Shown: in pieces, positions 8,364 through 17,484 of the stretch
Position numbering within the stretch: position 1 is the first letter of the stretch
Layout of the letters: every line of letters begins with the position of its first letter
NCBI GenBank assembly: GCA_035575515.1
Contig: DATLXU010000116.1
Location: forward strand, 1 to 47,145
Reading direction: 5' to 3'
DNA: 47,145 bases
Source: DATLXU01 sp035575515
Lineage (GTDB): Bacteria; Acidobacteriota; Blastocatellia; UBA7656
The notes under the pieces: generated by a model
What the model saw: the letters and a program-made list of their open reading frames with translations, nothing else
Told to the model about the DNA's origin: nothing
Database searches by the model: none
Position numbers and translations under genes: made by a program

Positions 8364-8490
8364 TGGTCAGTGGTCGGTGATCAGTGGTCAGTTCAAAGGC
8401 TGCTGTCTTGAAAATGGCTCTGGGAGCCTATTTCAGGGCAACTGTCACTTCTGACCACTGACCACTGACGACTGACCTCTGACCACTAAC
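8361..8490. repeat. Inverted short-tandem-repeat element C (ribBA/tamB junction)
   Basis: The left arm (8361-8392) consists of gtcagtg-type heptamers and starts with the ribBA stop codon. The right arm (8451-8490) consists of the complementary gaccact units. The spacer between the arms contains a separate small inverted pair (ggctctgggagcc). The element ends about four bases before the tamB ATG. Confidence 0.8.
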
Positions 8491-8494
8491 CATT

Positions 8495-11400
8495 ATGCGC
8501 AGAAAACTTTTAATCGGCGCAGCGTCCTTTCTGGGTCTAATCTTAATAGTCGCCATCCTCGTCTTCTGGTATATCCGAAGCGGACGACTCGACCTCTACG
8601 TTCAAAGCAGAATCATTGAAGCTCTGGCCGAGTTCGGCATACGCGCAGAGATCGGAAAGACTCACCTCAGCCTGAGCGGTTACACCGTCACGCTCGACGA
8701 TATAAAACTATATGCGGGCGATGCGCGCGAGCCTTTCGGCAAAGTTGACAACATGACGGTGCAGTTTTCCGTGCTGTCATACCTGAAGCAGCGAATCAAC
8801 ATCACCGACGTTCGCGTCAATCACCCGCAGGTGTGGATTGAATTCGATGAGCAGGGCCGCTTCAACCTCGCGGCGCTGCACAAACCGGTAAGTAAAGAGG
8901 AAGCTAAGGAAGACGCGGTCATATTCTTAAGCTCTTACGTCCAGTTGGACAACGGCGAGTTTTATTACAACGATATCCCGCGACAACTGAGCGCAGAGGT
9001 CAAAGACTTCACCGCGCGCTTCACGCCGAAGACTCCCGAAGCGCTGGAGAATAAAATCAATCACGCGCTGGCCGTGACTTTCAATCAGGCGAGCCTGACT
9101 CACGAAGGCCGCGCGATTCAGAACATAAATTCGACCATTGAAGCCGACGTGACCGACCAGAATGCGAACGTCACGAAGTTCGAGCTTAATTCCGATCTTG
9201 GGCGCGCGACGGCGACGGCCCGCATTGACAGCTTCTCGCCGTTCAAGTACGACACGAAAGATTTGCACGTTGATGCTTCGCTTGCCGAGATAGGCCGCGT
9301 CTTCATGCCCGACGCGAACGCGAGCGGCAACGTAGCCATCACAGCAGCCGTCAACGGAACCGACACAGACTATCAAGCGAAAGCGACCATACAATCCAGT
9401 GAAGTCACCGCGAAAGGATTCACCGTCACGGGTCTCAATGTCACTACTGATGTTAAAGGCAGCGGCAAAAAGTACAACGCGACGGCTGAGTTTCAATCGG
9501 GCGGGGTGAGCGGGCGCGACCTGAGCATAAGCGCGATACGGTTGAAAGACGTAAAAGTAACAGGCGAAGGCACGGACTTCGACCTAAAAGACGCGCTCGC
9601 CGTCGGCTCAATTAAAGCCAAGCGCGTGACGATCAGCAATGTTTCGGGCAGCCTCGCAGCCGACCCTGATCACTTTGGATTGAGAAGCTTTTCGGCTGCT
9701 GTGCTTGGAGGAAATATTACAGGCTCAGCTTCGATTGCGATTGACGGCGGCTCGTCTGAGGTCGAAGCCGATTTCAGATCAATTGACCTTAATCAGGCAG
9801 CCGAGCTTGCCGCCGCAAGAGATGTGAAAATCGTCGGCAAAGCAAACGGGAGCGCGCGACTCGCGTTTCCAGGAACCAATTTTGAAGCCGCTACGGGAAA
9901 GATCAACGCGACATTCGACGCTGCGATATCAAGGCCGGAGGCGACCGAAGGCGCGACCGCAAAAGGCGCGGTTGACCTGACGGCGACGGGGCGCGGGCTT
10001 AACGTTGATCGCGCGTTTGTTGAATCGGCCAAGAGTAAATTGACCGCTGCGGGCAGCGTCGGCTGGAACGGCGCGCTTTCGCTCGCGGTCAATTTTCAAT
10101 CCGATGACATGGCTGAAGTGCGCCGCGTGATCGAGTCGTTCGGATTCATCCCGGAAAATATAAAAGAGGACTATCCAGTTTTTGTCAGCGGCAGAGGATC
10201 GTTCGTCGGACGCGCTTCGGGCCGTTTATCTTCGCCAACTGTGTCGGGCCATCTCGAAGTTGAAAGCATCGAGACCAAAAGCGACATCGTGACCGGCACG
10301 CCCGGCGAGCGGCTTGGCGAGTTCAAGGGCGATATAACCTACAGCCCTTCGCGCGTCGTCGTTGAAAACGCCTCGCTTGTTCGCTCCGCCGATTCCTTTA
10401 TTAACTTCGATCTCAGAGTGCCGCTGCCTGTGCATGACAACGTCGCGCTCAAAGCGACGATTCAAAATTATGATCTGGCCGCGCTGGTGAAAGTGAAATA
10501 TCCCACAGGCGTCTTCGGAGTGATGCCCAATCAGGGAATCATCAACGGGACGATAGATGTTACGGGCCTGCCCGGACCGCGCACGATTGAAGGAACTGCG
10601 AAGCTCTCTTTGAGCGCGGGCGAGTTCATAGTTCCCGGCGAAGAAGAGGGCAAAGAGAAAAGAGTATCTGTGCCTGAATTCACCGGAGACATAACGCTTG
10701 CAAACAGCATCGTCAGCGTCCAGAACCTGAGAATGCAGGTGGGCGACAGCTCAATCGCGGGGCAGGGAAGTTTCAATCTCGACACCAACGCTTATTCGAT
10801 CAGCGCGCAAGGGCGCAACATTGACCTTGCTGCGCTGGCCGATGCCGCATCGCGCGAGGGCGAAAGCCCGATTTCGATAACGGGCCGCGCCGATATTGAT
10901 GTGACGGGTCAGGGAGTATGGCGCAGCAAGGACGACTGGGAGGGACTCGGCCTCAACGCGACGATTCAAGGGCACAACGTCATTATGAACGGGCGCGAGC
11001 TTGGCGACGCGAAGCTTGTGGCGACGACTCAGGATGGGACGCTTCGGGTCGAGGCAACGGGCAACCTGCTTGACCAGACGCGAACGCTTGCGGCGACAAT
11101 AAACCTGCGCGAGCGCGACTGGCCCGTCAACGCAAGCGTCGAATTCACTGATACAGACATCGGTCCATATCTGGGGCTTGTTTCGCCTGATCTGGCGGGA
11201 ATCTCTGGTCGCGCTACGGGGCGAATAACCCTGAGCGGCCCGCTCAACCCGCCCGGCGAAGGATTCACGACCGACCGGCTCACTGCAACCGCCGTCATCA
11301 CGCATCTCGAACTCGGCGGCAATATCTCCGAGCAGAAGAGGTACACGATAACCAATCAGGGCGACATTGAGATTAGCGCAAGCCCGAACGCTATCACGCT

Positions 11401-12778
11401 CAAGCCGGTGACTTTTGTCGGCGAAGGCACAAGCGTGACTTTGGAAGGGACGATTTCAAACAATGGAGCGAACTCGAAGCTAAGCATCAGCGGCGCGCTC
11501 GACCTTCGTTTTCTTTCATCATTCAGTCAAACAGTTTTTACGACAGGCCGGGCGGAAGTCGAAGCCACGATAATCGGCTCTTTGAAATCGCCGCAGTTGC
11601 GCGGCGTAGTCAATCTCAAGGACATCGGCGTGCGCGTGGTTGACGTGCCGCTTTCGATTGCGCGAGGCAACGGGCAGATACGTTTCACGGCGAATCAGGC
11701 GCTGCTTGAAAACTTCGTCGCTGCGGCTCCGGGCGGCGGCAGGATTACGATTGAAGGCGGCGCGGCGCTCGCGGGACTGGTGCCCGACAGGTGGCGGCTC
11801 GAAATCAACGCCGATCAGGTCGGCGTCGAATACCCGCGCGACACGCAGACCGTAGTTGACGCGCATCTCGCGCTGCAAGGCAATCGCAGGATTCAGGTCT
11901 TATCTGGCGAAGTCGAAGTGCGCCGCGCGTCCTACACGCGAGACATAACGCTTGAAGAATTACTGACGACGGGCGGGCCGTTCGGATCAGAGTTTCTGGA
12001 TGTGGGGCCGGGCGGCGCGGGCGGGCCGGGCGGATTGCCAACGTCGCTCGACATTCGCATTGTTGCAGACAACACGCTCGCCGTGAAGAACAACCTCGCA
12101 GACGCAGTCGGCAGCGCGTACCTGACGCTGCGCGGGCCTGTTGAAGAGCCGATTGTATCAGGCCGCATTCAGCTCACGCGCGGAACGCTTGAGTTTCGCA
12201 ATGGCCGATTTGAGCTGACGCGCGGGTTGATTACCCTGACTGGCCGCCGTCGCGCTGAGCCGATACTGGATATTCAAACCGAGGCCGACATCAGCGGCTA
12301 TCACATCGAAGTGGGTTTTACGGGCGCGCTGTCAAAACTTGAAACGACGGTTAAGTCGGATCCTCCATTGCCAGAGCCTGACATTATCTCGCTTGTGCTG
12401 ACGGGAAGCGTTTCGGGCGACAGTTCAACTCAGGCATCGGTCACGCAGACGGGACTTGGGCTGGCGCAATCAATCCTGTCGGCTTCGCTGTCGGAGCAGC
12501 TCACGCGCGGCACGCAAAGACTGTTCGGCTTGAGCCGCTTTTCGATTGACCCGCTGCTCGTAGGTCGAGGCAGCGATCCGACTGCGCGAATAACCGTCGG
12601 GCAGCGAGTCACGAAAGACCTGACGGTGACCTACTCGCAAAATCTCACATCGGGACCTTCCGGTATAGACCGCGTGGTGCTTGTCGAATATCGAATCAGC
12701 AACCGGTTCTCAGTCGTGGGCATACGCAATGAGCGCGGCGAGCTTGGCTTCGACGTGCGACTCAGAAAACGGTTTTGA
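8495..12778 (+). CDS. tamB: TamB-like translocation and assembly module protein (DUF490/AsmA-like)
   Basis: A 1427-residue protein with one N-terminal membrane anchor (about residues 5-27, LLIGAASFLGLILIVAILVF) and a very long periplasmic beta-rich region of repeated AsmA/TamB type. The C-terminal DUF490 part is recognisable (VSGRIQLTRGTLEFRNGRFEL, LVLTGSVSGDS, ISNRFSVVGIRNERGELGFDVR) and ends with a basic, aromatic terminus as in TamB. Such proteins form periplasmic bridges for lipid transport and help insert outer-membrane proteins together with an Omp85 partner (family knowledge). The Omp85 gene starts two bases after the tamB stop. The ATG has no obvious ribosome binding site because a repeat element abuts it. 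Confidence 0.88.
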   Translation: MRRKLLIGAASFLGLILIVAILVFWYIRSGRLDLYVQSRIIEALAEFGIRAEIGKTHLSLSGYTVTLDDIKLYAGDAREPFGKVDNMTVQFSVLSYLKQRINITDVRVNHPQVWIEFDEQGRFNLAALHKPVSKEEAKEDAVIFLSSYVQLDNGEFYYNDIPRQLSAEVKDFTARFTPKTPEALENKINHALAVTFNQASLTHEGRAIQNINSTIEADVTDQNANVTKFELNSDLGRATATARIDSFSPFKYDTKDLHVDASLAEIGRVFMPDANASGNVAITAAVNGTDTDYQAKATIQSSEVTAKGFTVTGLNVTTDVKGSGKKYNATAEFQSGGVSGRDLSISAIRLKDVKVTGEGTDFDLKDALAVGSIKAKRVTISNVSGSLAADPDHFGLRSFSAAVLGGNITGSASIAIDGGSSEVEADFRSIDLNQAAELAAARDVKIVGKANGSARLAFPGTNFEAATGKINATFDAAISRPEATEGATAKGAVDLTATGRGLNVDRAFVESAKSKLTAAGSVGWNGALSLAVNFQSDDMAEVRRVIESFGFIPENIKEDYPVFVSGRGSFVGRASGRLSSPTVSGHLEVESIETKSDIVTGTPGERLGEFKGDITYSPSRVVVENASLVRSADSFINFDLRVPLPVHDNVALKATIQNYDLAALVKVKYPTGVFGVMPNQGIINGTIDVTGLPGPRTIEGTAKLSLSAGEFIVPGEEEGKEKRVSVPEFTGDITLANSIVSVQNLRMQVGDSSIAGQGSFNLDTNAYSISAQGRNIDLAALADAASREGESPISITGRADIDVTGQGVWRSKDDWEGLGLNATIQGHNVIMNGRELGDAKLVATTQDGTLRVEATGNLLDQTRTLAATINLRERDWPVNASVEFTDTDIGPYLGLVSPDLAGISGRATGRITLSGPLNPPGEGFTTDRLTATAVITHLELGGNISEQKRYTITNQGDIEISASPNAITLKPVTFVGEGTSVTLEGTISNNGANSKLSISGALDLRFLSSFSQTVFTTGRAEVEATIIGSLKSPQLRGVVNLKDIGVRVVDVPLSIARGNGQIRFTANQALLENFVAAAPGGGRITIEGGAALAGLVPDRWRLEINADQVGVEYPRDTQTVVDAHLALQGNRRIQVLSGEVEVRRASYTRDITLEELLTTGGPFGSEFLDVGPGGAGGPGGLPTSLDIRIVADNTLAVKNNLADAVGSAYLTLRGPVEEPIVSGRIQLTRGTLEFRNGRFELTRGLITLTGRRRAEPILDIQTEADISGYHIEVGFTGALSKLETTVKSDPPLPEPDIISLVLTGSVSGDSSTQASVTQTGLGLAQSILSASLSEQLTRGTQRLFGLSRFSIDPLLVGRGSDPTARITVGQRVTKDLTVTYSQNLTSGPSGIDRVVLVEYRISNRFSVVGIRNERGELGFDVRLRKRF

Positions 12779-12780
12779 GC

Positions 12781-12954
12781 ATGAACGCAAAAGGGGAAAG
12801 GGCGTTGGCATTAAGCATTAGGCAGAGGGCAGTGAATAGAGGCAGGTTGCTGAAACGCGGCAGACATCATTTCATAGTTTGCTTTATGGCGCGCAGGCTG
12901 AACTACGCGCTGACCGCTGCCTGCTACGCGCGGGCGCTTGCTTCTTGCCTTCTG
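12781..12954. repeat. Repeat element D, translated as leader and signal peptide of the Omp85 protein
   Basis: From the ATG at 12781 the sequence aligns without gaps to 15806 onward for about 120 bases, including a 21-base identical core (12866-12886 against 15891-15911). The flanks contain ggcag-type units on the left and gcctgct-type units on the right in inverted arrangement, as in elements A-C. The whole lies within the open reading frame. Confidence 0.7.
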
Positions 12955-15804
12955 CTTTTTGTCTTAGCTCTGCACGCGCAGGCAAATCAACTCGGAGATT
13001 TCTTGGGTCGGCGCGTCACTCGCGTCGAAGTCGTGATTGAAGAAGCGCCGACCAGCAACACAGCGGAGATGCAGGGGCTGCTCGAAGTCGCCGCCGGGCA
13101 GGACTACTCGCCCGTGCGCATTCACGACTCGCTCGTTCGATTGCACCGCTCCGGCCTCATCTCAGCCGCGCGGGTCGAGGCCGCGCCCGAAGGCGCAAGC
13201 GGAGTGATAATAAGGTTCATCGTCAGGCCGCAGGCGCGAATTGATGCTGTGGTCTTCGAGGGCAACACGATTTTCCCTGCATCGGAGTTGAGGGCGCGGC
13301 TGAATCAACTCGATCCCGGCGAGCGATTGTCGCCGGGCGCGGTGGCGCGCGGGCAGAATGATCTGGCTGCCTACTACGCGGCGCGCGGCTATTACAATGC
13401 GCGCGTCGTTCCCGACATAAGGCTCGACCCGACGGGCACGCGCGCCGTCATCGCTTACACGATAACTCCGGGCGAGCAGGCAGTCGTTTCAACTTTCAAC
13501 CTGAAGGTCGATGGCGCGCGGATTGATCTGTCGAAAGTCAAGCATGCGATTGTTGAAGGCAGGCCGTTCACTCAGGCGAGCGTGCAGCAAGAAATGGATC
13601 AACTGAGGAACGCTTATCTCGATCAGGACTATCTGGCCGTTCGAGTCAACCAGGAGATCACGCCCAACCCGCAAAACAACACCGTCTCCGTTACGATCAC
13701 TGTTGATTCAGGCCCGCACATCGCAGTCGAGGTTCAGGGCTACGAGTTGAACGATGATGAAAAGCGGAAGATACTTCCGTTCTACACTCAGGGCGGCGTT
13801 GACGAATTCACGCTCGAAGAGGGCCGCCGCCGTTTGCTCGATCACTTGCAGCAGCAGGGTTACTTTTTCGCTCAAGTTAATCGGCCCAATGTGCCGGACC
13901 TGTCGCAGCCCGCAGCGCGCATTGATTATGTGGTTCAGACCGGCGCTCGCTATCGCCTCACTAACATCGAGATTGAAGGACTTGACGCGATACCGCACCG
14001 CACGCTCGAAGACCAGATGAAATCGAAAGAGGCTTCGTTCATTCCGCTATTCGGGCTTAATCGCGGAATTACGAGCGACGACATGCTCAGGCAGGACGCA
14101 AACCTGATAATGAAGCGGCTGCGCGAGATAGGTTACCGCCGCGCGCACGTTGACGTTCGTCGCGGCGTGTCGGTCACAGGCAACAATCTCATCATAACTT
14201 TCGATGTTCAGCAGGGACCGCGCACATACATTCAAGAGATAGGCATTCGTGGCAACACCGTGAATACAACAGACGAGTTGAGCAGCAGGCTTACAATCAA
14301 GCCGGGCGACCCCCTCGTCACGAGCGAAGTCAATGCGAACGCCGACCAGTTGCTTTTCGCCTACACGTCGCGCGGATACGCGAATGCCGAAGTCGTATCG
14401 GGGCTTGTTGATCTCGGCAATGCTGACGGTCAGGACCGCGTGCGATTGGTTTACGATATAACGGAAGGCAATCGAGTTCGCATTCGCAACATCGCAACGC
14501 GCGGAACGGCGGTCACGGACGCTGGCCGACTCGAGCGTGACTTTTACCTCTTTTACAGAGGCGACTGGATGCGCAATGATCTTCTGCAAGAGACCGAGCG
14601 CCACCTTTACGATACGAACGCTTTCACATCGGTGAACATCACGTCGGAACCCGTAGGCGAAACAGTCAACGGCATCGAAGAGCGCGACGTGACGGTGAAC
14701 CTGCTCGAAGCGAAGCGATATGATTTGCTTTTCGGCTTCGGCTATCAAACGAATAAAAGCCCGCTTCAGGTGCCGGGACTTGGATTCCTGCACGGCGCGC
14801 GAGGGCTGATACAACTGACACAGACGAACATGTTCGGCAAGCTTTACACGGGCAGCACGCAACTGCGCGTGAGTCAGAACGAGTTGTTCGGGCAGGTCTC
14901 GTTTCAAAATCCTGTGCCGTTCGGCATGAGGTTTCCGACGCTGATTTCGCTCTTTGCGCGAAGGCTCGCTGAAAAGAATTTCCGCACCGACCGCTACACC
15001 GCAAGCATTCAGACTGAGAAGCGCATCACGCCCGACTTCATCGTTTATGTGAGCTACAACTTCGAGCGCATAAGCATATTCGATCTGCCCAAGGACCTGA
15101 CGCTCGAAGAGATAGAACGAAATGCGCGGCCAATTCGATTGGGACGAATCGGGCCAAGCTTTGCGCGCGACACGCGCGACAACAAATTCGATCCGACGAC
15201 GGGGACGCAGACCTTAGGGAGCTTCTTCTTCGCGTCGAAATTCTTGGGCGGCAACGAGCAGTTCGTCAAATTATCGCTTGAGCACAATCGCTACTATCCG
15301 ATTCGCCGCTTCCGCGACACAGTCTATTCCGTGTCGGGGCGGCTCGGACTTGCAACTCCGTTCGGCGGCGCGCAGACTCTTCCGATTTCGGAACGCTTCT
15401 TTGCCGGAGGCGCGCGCGACCTGCGCGGCTTCGGATTTGAAGAGGCAGGGCCGCACATCTTCGTGAAGGACCGCGACGCGCAAGGCAATGTGAGGCTAGA
15501 CAAGAACGGCAACCCTATCTTCGTGCTAAGCCCGCTGGGCGGCAATGGCGTCATCGTCATAAACAACGAATTGAGATTTCCGATATGGCATTCGTTGGGC
15601 GGCGCGATCTTTTCCGACACGGGCAACGTCTTTCAGCGCGTGCGCGATATAAAGCCGGGCAACTTCACCGAAAGCGTCGGATTCGGGTTCAGGATCAAAA
15701 CGCCAATCGGGCCTGTTAGATTTGATCTGGGATGGATAGTCTTTAACAAGCCCGCTGGCGTGAGCGGCTTCCACAAACATTTCACGGTAGGACAAACATT
15801 CTGA
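12781..15804 (+). CDS. BamA/TamA (Omp85) family outer-membrane assembly protein with about seven POTRA domains
   Basis: An Omp85 beta-barrel protein that inserts other proteins into the outer membrane. A signal-type hydrophobic stretch (CLLLFVLALHAQA) ends near 12980. It is followed by about seven POTRA-like repeats, recognisable from lines such as DAVVFEGNTIFPASELRARL, LTNIEIEGLDAIPHRTLEDQ and YIQEIGIRGNTVNTTDEL, then a barrel containing ERFFAGGARDLRGFGFEEAG and a terminal Phe (VGQTF). BamA normally has five POTRAs and TamA three. The start is uncertain: ATG 12781, two bases after the tamB stop, gives a roughly 35-residue repeat-encoded leader; ATG 12886 would start right before the signal peptide. 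Position between tamB and a SurA-like gene supports an envelope assembly operon. Confidence 0.9.
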   Translation: MNAKGERALALSIRQRAVNRGRLLKRGRHHFIVCFMARRLNYALTAACYARALASCLLLFVLALHAQANQLGDFLGRRVTRVEVVIEEAPTSNTAEMQGLLEVAAGQDYSPVRIHDSLVRLHRSGLISAARVEAAPEGASGVIIRFIVRPQARIDAVVFEGNTIFPASELRARLNQLDPGERLSPGAVARGQNDLAAYYAARGYYNARVVPDIRLDPTGTRAVIAYTITPGEQAVVSTFNLKVDGARIDLSKVKHAIVEGRPFTQASVQQEMDQLRNAYLDQDYLAVRVNQEITPNPQNNTVSVTITVDSGPHIAVEVQGYELNDDEKRKILPFYTQGGVDEFTLEEGRRRLLDHLQQQGYFFAQVNRPNVPDLSQPAARIDYVVQTGARYRLTNIEIEGLDAIPHRTLEDQMKSKEASFIPLFGLNRGITSDDMLRQDANLIMKRLREIGYRRAHVDVRRGVSVTGNNLIITFDVQQGPRTYIQEIGIRGNTVNTTDELSSRLTIKPGDPLVTSEVNANADQLLFAYTSRGYANAEVVSGLVDLGNADGQDRVRLVYDITEGNRVRIRNIATRGTAVTDAGRLERDFYLFYRGDWMRNDLLQETERHLYDTNAFTSVNITSEPVGETVNGIEERDVTVNLLEAKRYDLLFGFGYQTNKSPLQVPGLGFLHGARGLIQLTQTNMFGKLYTGSTQLRVSQNELFGQVSFQNPVPFGMRFPTLISLFARRLAEKNFRTDRYTASIQTEKRITPDFIVYVSYNFERISIFDLPKDLTLEEIERNARPIRLGRIGPSFARDTRDNKFDPTTGTQTLGSFFFASKFLGGNEQFVKLSLEHNRYYPIRRFRDTVYSVSGRLGLATPFGGAQTLPISERFFAGGARDLRGFGFEEAGPHIFVKDRDAQGNVRLDKNGNPIFVLSPLGGNGVIVINNELRFPIWHSLGGAIFSDTGNVFQRVRDIKPGNFTESVGFGFRIKTPIGPVRFDLGWIVFNKPAGVSGFHKHFTVGQTF

Positions 15805-15805
15805 T

Positions 15806-15975
15806 ATGAAGGTAAAAGCGGAAAGACAGTTGGCAGCAGGCAGTAGGCAGCGGGCAGTAAATAGAGCGCCGTCGCTGAATCGCAGCAGAGATCATTTCAT
15901 AGTTTGCTTTAAGAGGCGCGGCCTGAACTGCCTGCTGCCTGCTGCCTGCTGCCTACTGACGCTTGCCCTATCGCT
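15806..15975. repeat. Repeat element E, translated as leader and signal peptide of the SurA-like protein
   Basis: The left arm (15826-15860, ggcagca/ggcagta units) and right arm (15927-15967, gcctgct units) are reverse complementary around a core homologous to element D. The right arm encodes the hydrophobic core of the signal peptide (NCLLPAACCLLTLALSLL). Confidence 0.75.
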
Positions 15976-16612
15976 GCTTACGGTTTCCTTCGCCGCGCAT
16001 GCGCAGCGCGGCGCGATTGTTGATCAGATACTTGCGCTCGTCAACGGCGAAGTCATAACAAGGAGCGATTTGCTGTGGAGCCTGGCGCTCGACCCTGACG
16101 CGCCTTCGCCCGCCGGGCCGGTAAGCTCTGACGTGTTGCAGCGAAAGCTCGACGTGATGATAGACGAACGGCTTGTCGCGCAAGAGGCGGCGCGGTTGCC
16201 TGCGGCTGAAGTTACGCAGGAAGAGATTAATCGCAGGCGCGCCGAGTTGATTGCGAGCTTTCCTTCGGAGGCCGCGTTTCGCGAGCGGGTTGAGTCTGTA
16301 GGGTTGACTCCTCAGCGCCTTGATGAATTGATTAGCCAGCGGATATTAATAGACCGCTTTGTTGAGTTCCGGTTCAAATCTTTCGTTCTGGTGACAGACG
16401 CAGAGATTCAGCGTTACTATACGGAGGAGTTCGCGCCGGAGATACGAAAGCGCGGGCAAGTGCCTCCCTCTCTGGATGAAAAACTTGAAAAGGGCACCGT
16501 GCGTGACCAGATAAGAGAGATTCTCCAGCAAAGAAAGATTGAGCAGGAGATAAATCGCTGGCTCGAAGCGGCTCGCCTTCGAGCCGACATCGTACAACTC
16601 GCCGAGCCTTGA
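15806..16612 (+). CDS. SurA N-terminal-domain periplasmic chaperone, no PPIase domain
   Basis: A 268-residue exported protein with the SurA N-terminal chaperone fold: after the signal peptide comes IVDQILALVNGEVITRSDLLW, then LDVMIDERLVAQEAARL, AEVTQEEINRR, AFRERVESVGLTPQRLDELI and a final helix (EQEINRWLEAARLRADIVQL). No parvulin PPIase domain is present. It probably binds unfolded outer-membrane proteins and passes them to the Omp85 protein encoded one base upstream. Translation appears to begin at ATG 15806 right after the TGA at 15802-15804. The first 35 residues come from a dispersed repeat, and no internal ATG, GTG or TTG gives a shorter signal peptide. Confidence 0.85.
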   Translation: MKVKAERQLAAGSRQRAVNRAPSLNRSRDHFIVCFKRRGLNCLLPAACCLLTLALSLLTVSFAAHAQRGAIVDQILALVNGEVITRSDLLWSLALDPDAPSPAGPVSSDVLQRKLDVMIDERLVAQEAARLPAAEVTQEEINRRRAELIASFPSEAAFRERVESVGLTPQRLDELISQRILIDRFVEFRFKSFVLVTDAEIQRYYTEEFAPEIRKRGQVPPSLDEKLEKGTVRDQIREILQQRKIEQEINRWLEAARLRADIVQLAEP

Positions 16613-16684
16613 GACGAGCCGGATTTGAGACTTTTATTCCGTAATTTTTTCAGTGTTGCCGCGAATGGCTGCACCGTTTGGCGG

Positions 16685-17311
16685 CTAATAGATGCTGACA
16701 ATCTTCCAGCGGCCATCCTCCTTCACGAGCGTTGCGGTCTTTGCTTCTTTGTCGTCGTCGCCGAACCGTATCTCGTATTCGACAGAGGCGTTCTTGCCGT
16801 CCCTGTCTATGTCCTCTTTTTTTATGTCCACAGACTTGATGCCCTTCTTTGCCTTGATGGCCCGGCTGTCGTTTTCCGCCATCGCTTTGGCGGCGTTCAG
16901 CGTCAAAGCGTCTTTGGCGTAAAGGTCTCTGAGCGCACCCGGATCGTTCTTTTCCAATGCCCTTATGCCATCTTTAACAAGTCCACCCGGTCCTGATGAT
17001 CCCGTAGCCAGAAGAACTATCAGTATAATTGCGCCGATGAGGACGACGCCGCCAGCAATTGCGCTGATAATTATGACATTACGATTAGAGCCGCTCCTTG
17101 CGGGGCCGTAGCCGCCGAGCGGAGCTGCGCAGTTGTTGCAAAACGCAGCCCCAGCGTTGACGGGCGATCCGCAATTCGGACATGAGCGAATTCTAACGGT
17201 TGGCTCCATGCCCGCTCCCTGATAAGCGATGTTTTCAAACTTGAACGCGCAGTTTTTGCAGAATCGCGCGTCGTCCTGCGCGGGCGCTCCACAATTAGGG
17301 CAGAGTTTCAT
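16685..17311 (-). CDS. Zinc-ribbon membrane protein ZR1 with small C-terminal domain
   Basis: A 208-residue protein with two N-terminal zinc ribbons (CPNC-x10-CKNC at 4-21; CPNC-x10-CNNC near 44-61), one transmembrane helix (about 77-102) and an extracytoplasmic domain of about 100 residues ending in DRDGKNASVEYEIRF and LVKEDGRWKIVSIY. The terminal pattern (G-D/K-x-A-x-V, then V/K-K-E-D/N-G-x-W-K) is shared with the kinase and four other neighbours and resembles DUF4878/NTF2-like lipoprotein domains. The ribbons should be cytoplasmic by the positive-inside rule. The start has an AAGGAG site. Function unknown; I infer a membrane sensor or adaptor. Probably the last gene of the minus-strand cluster, convergent with the SurA-like gene. 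Confidence 0.85.
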   Translation of the reverse strand: MKLCPNCGAPAQDDARFCKNCAFKFENIAYQGAGMEPTVRIRSCPNCGSPVNAGAAFCNNCAAPLGGYGPARSGSNRNVIIISAIAGGVVLIGAIILIVLLATGSSGPGGLVKDGIRALEKNDPGALRDLYAKDALTLNAAKAMAENDSRAIKAKKGIKSVDIKKEDIDRDGKNASVEYEIRFGDDDKEAKTATLVKEDGRWKIVSIY

Positions 17312-17380
17312 CTCGATTCTCCTTCAGGCCGTTGTGATTATTATTCACTTTTCGATTCAACCGCGGGGAAGCCAGGCATT

Positions 17381-17412
17381 GGGACAAGTAGCTTTGCAAA
17401 GCTACTTGTCCC
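17381..17412. repeat. Perfect 32-base palindrome between two zinc-ribbon genes
   Basis: Bases 17381-17396 and 17397-17412 are exact reverse complements (16 of 16; arm gggacaagtagctttg), with no loop beyond the centre. It lies in the 173-base gap between the zinc-ribbon genes ZR2 and ZR1 and has no T-run on either side. It could be a REP-like repeat, an mRNA processing hairpin or a dimeric protein site. Confidence 0.85.
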
Positions 17413-17484
17413 GGTTTGCCGATTTGGAATAGATGAGCCTGATTCTCACAAATGCAGAGCAGGCTTGCGCATATGCCTCTACCT

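Noticed and set aside
5471..8490. CRISPR-like array from the short tandem repeats
   Set aside because: Units are only 7-8 bases, contiguous and in inverted arms; there are no unique spacers of constant length and no cas genes.
10751..11305. 184-codon open frame on the minus strand opposite tamB
   Set aside because: Antisense shadow of the long tamB coding region, Arg-rich and without family features.
14047..14907. 286-codon open frame on the minus strand
   Set aside because: It lies opposite the POTRA and barrel part of the Omp85 gene, shows no recognisable domain and has no ribosome binding site; high-GC coding sequence often leaves such frames open.
16613..16684. Bidirectional terminator between the SurA-like gene and ZR1
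   Set aside because: Short T-runs are present, but I could not find a stable GC-rich stem next to them.
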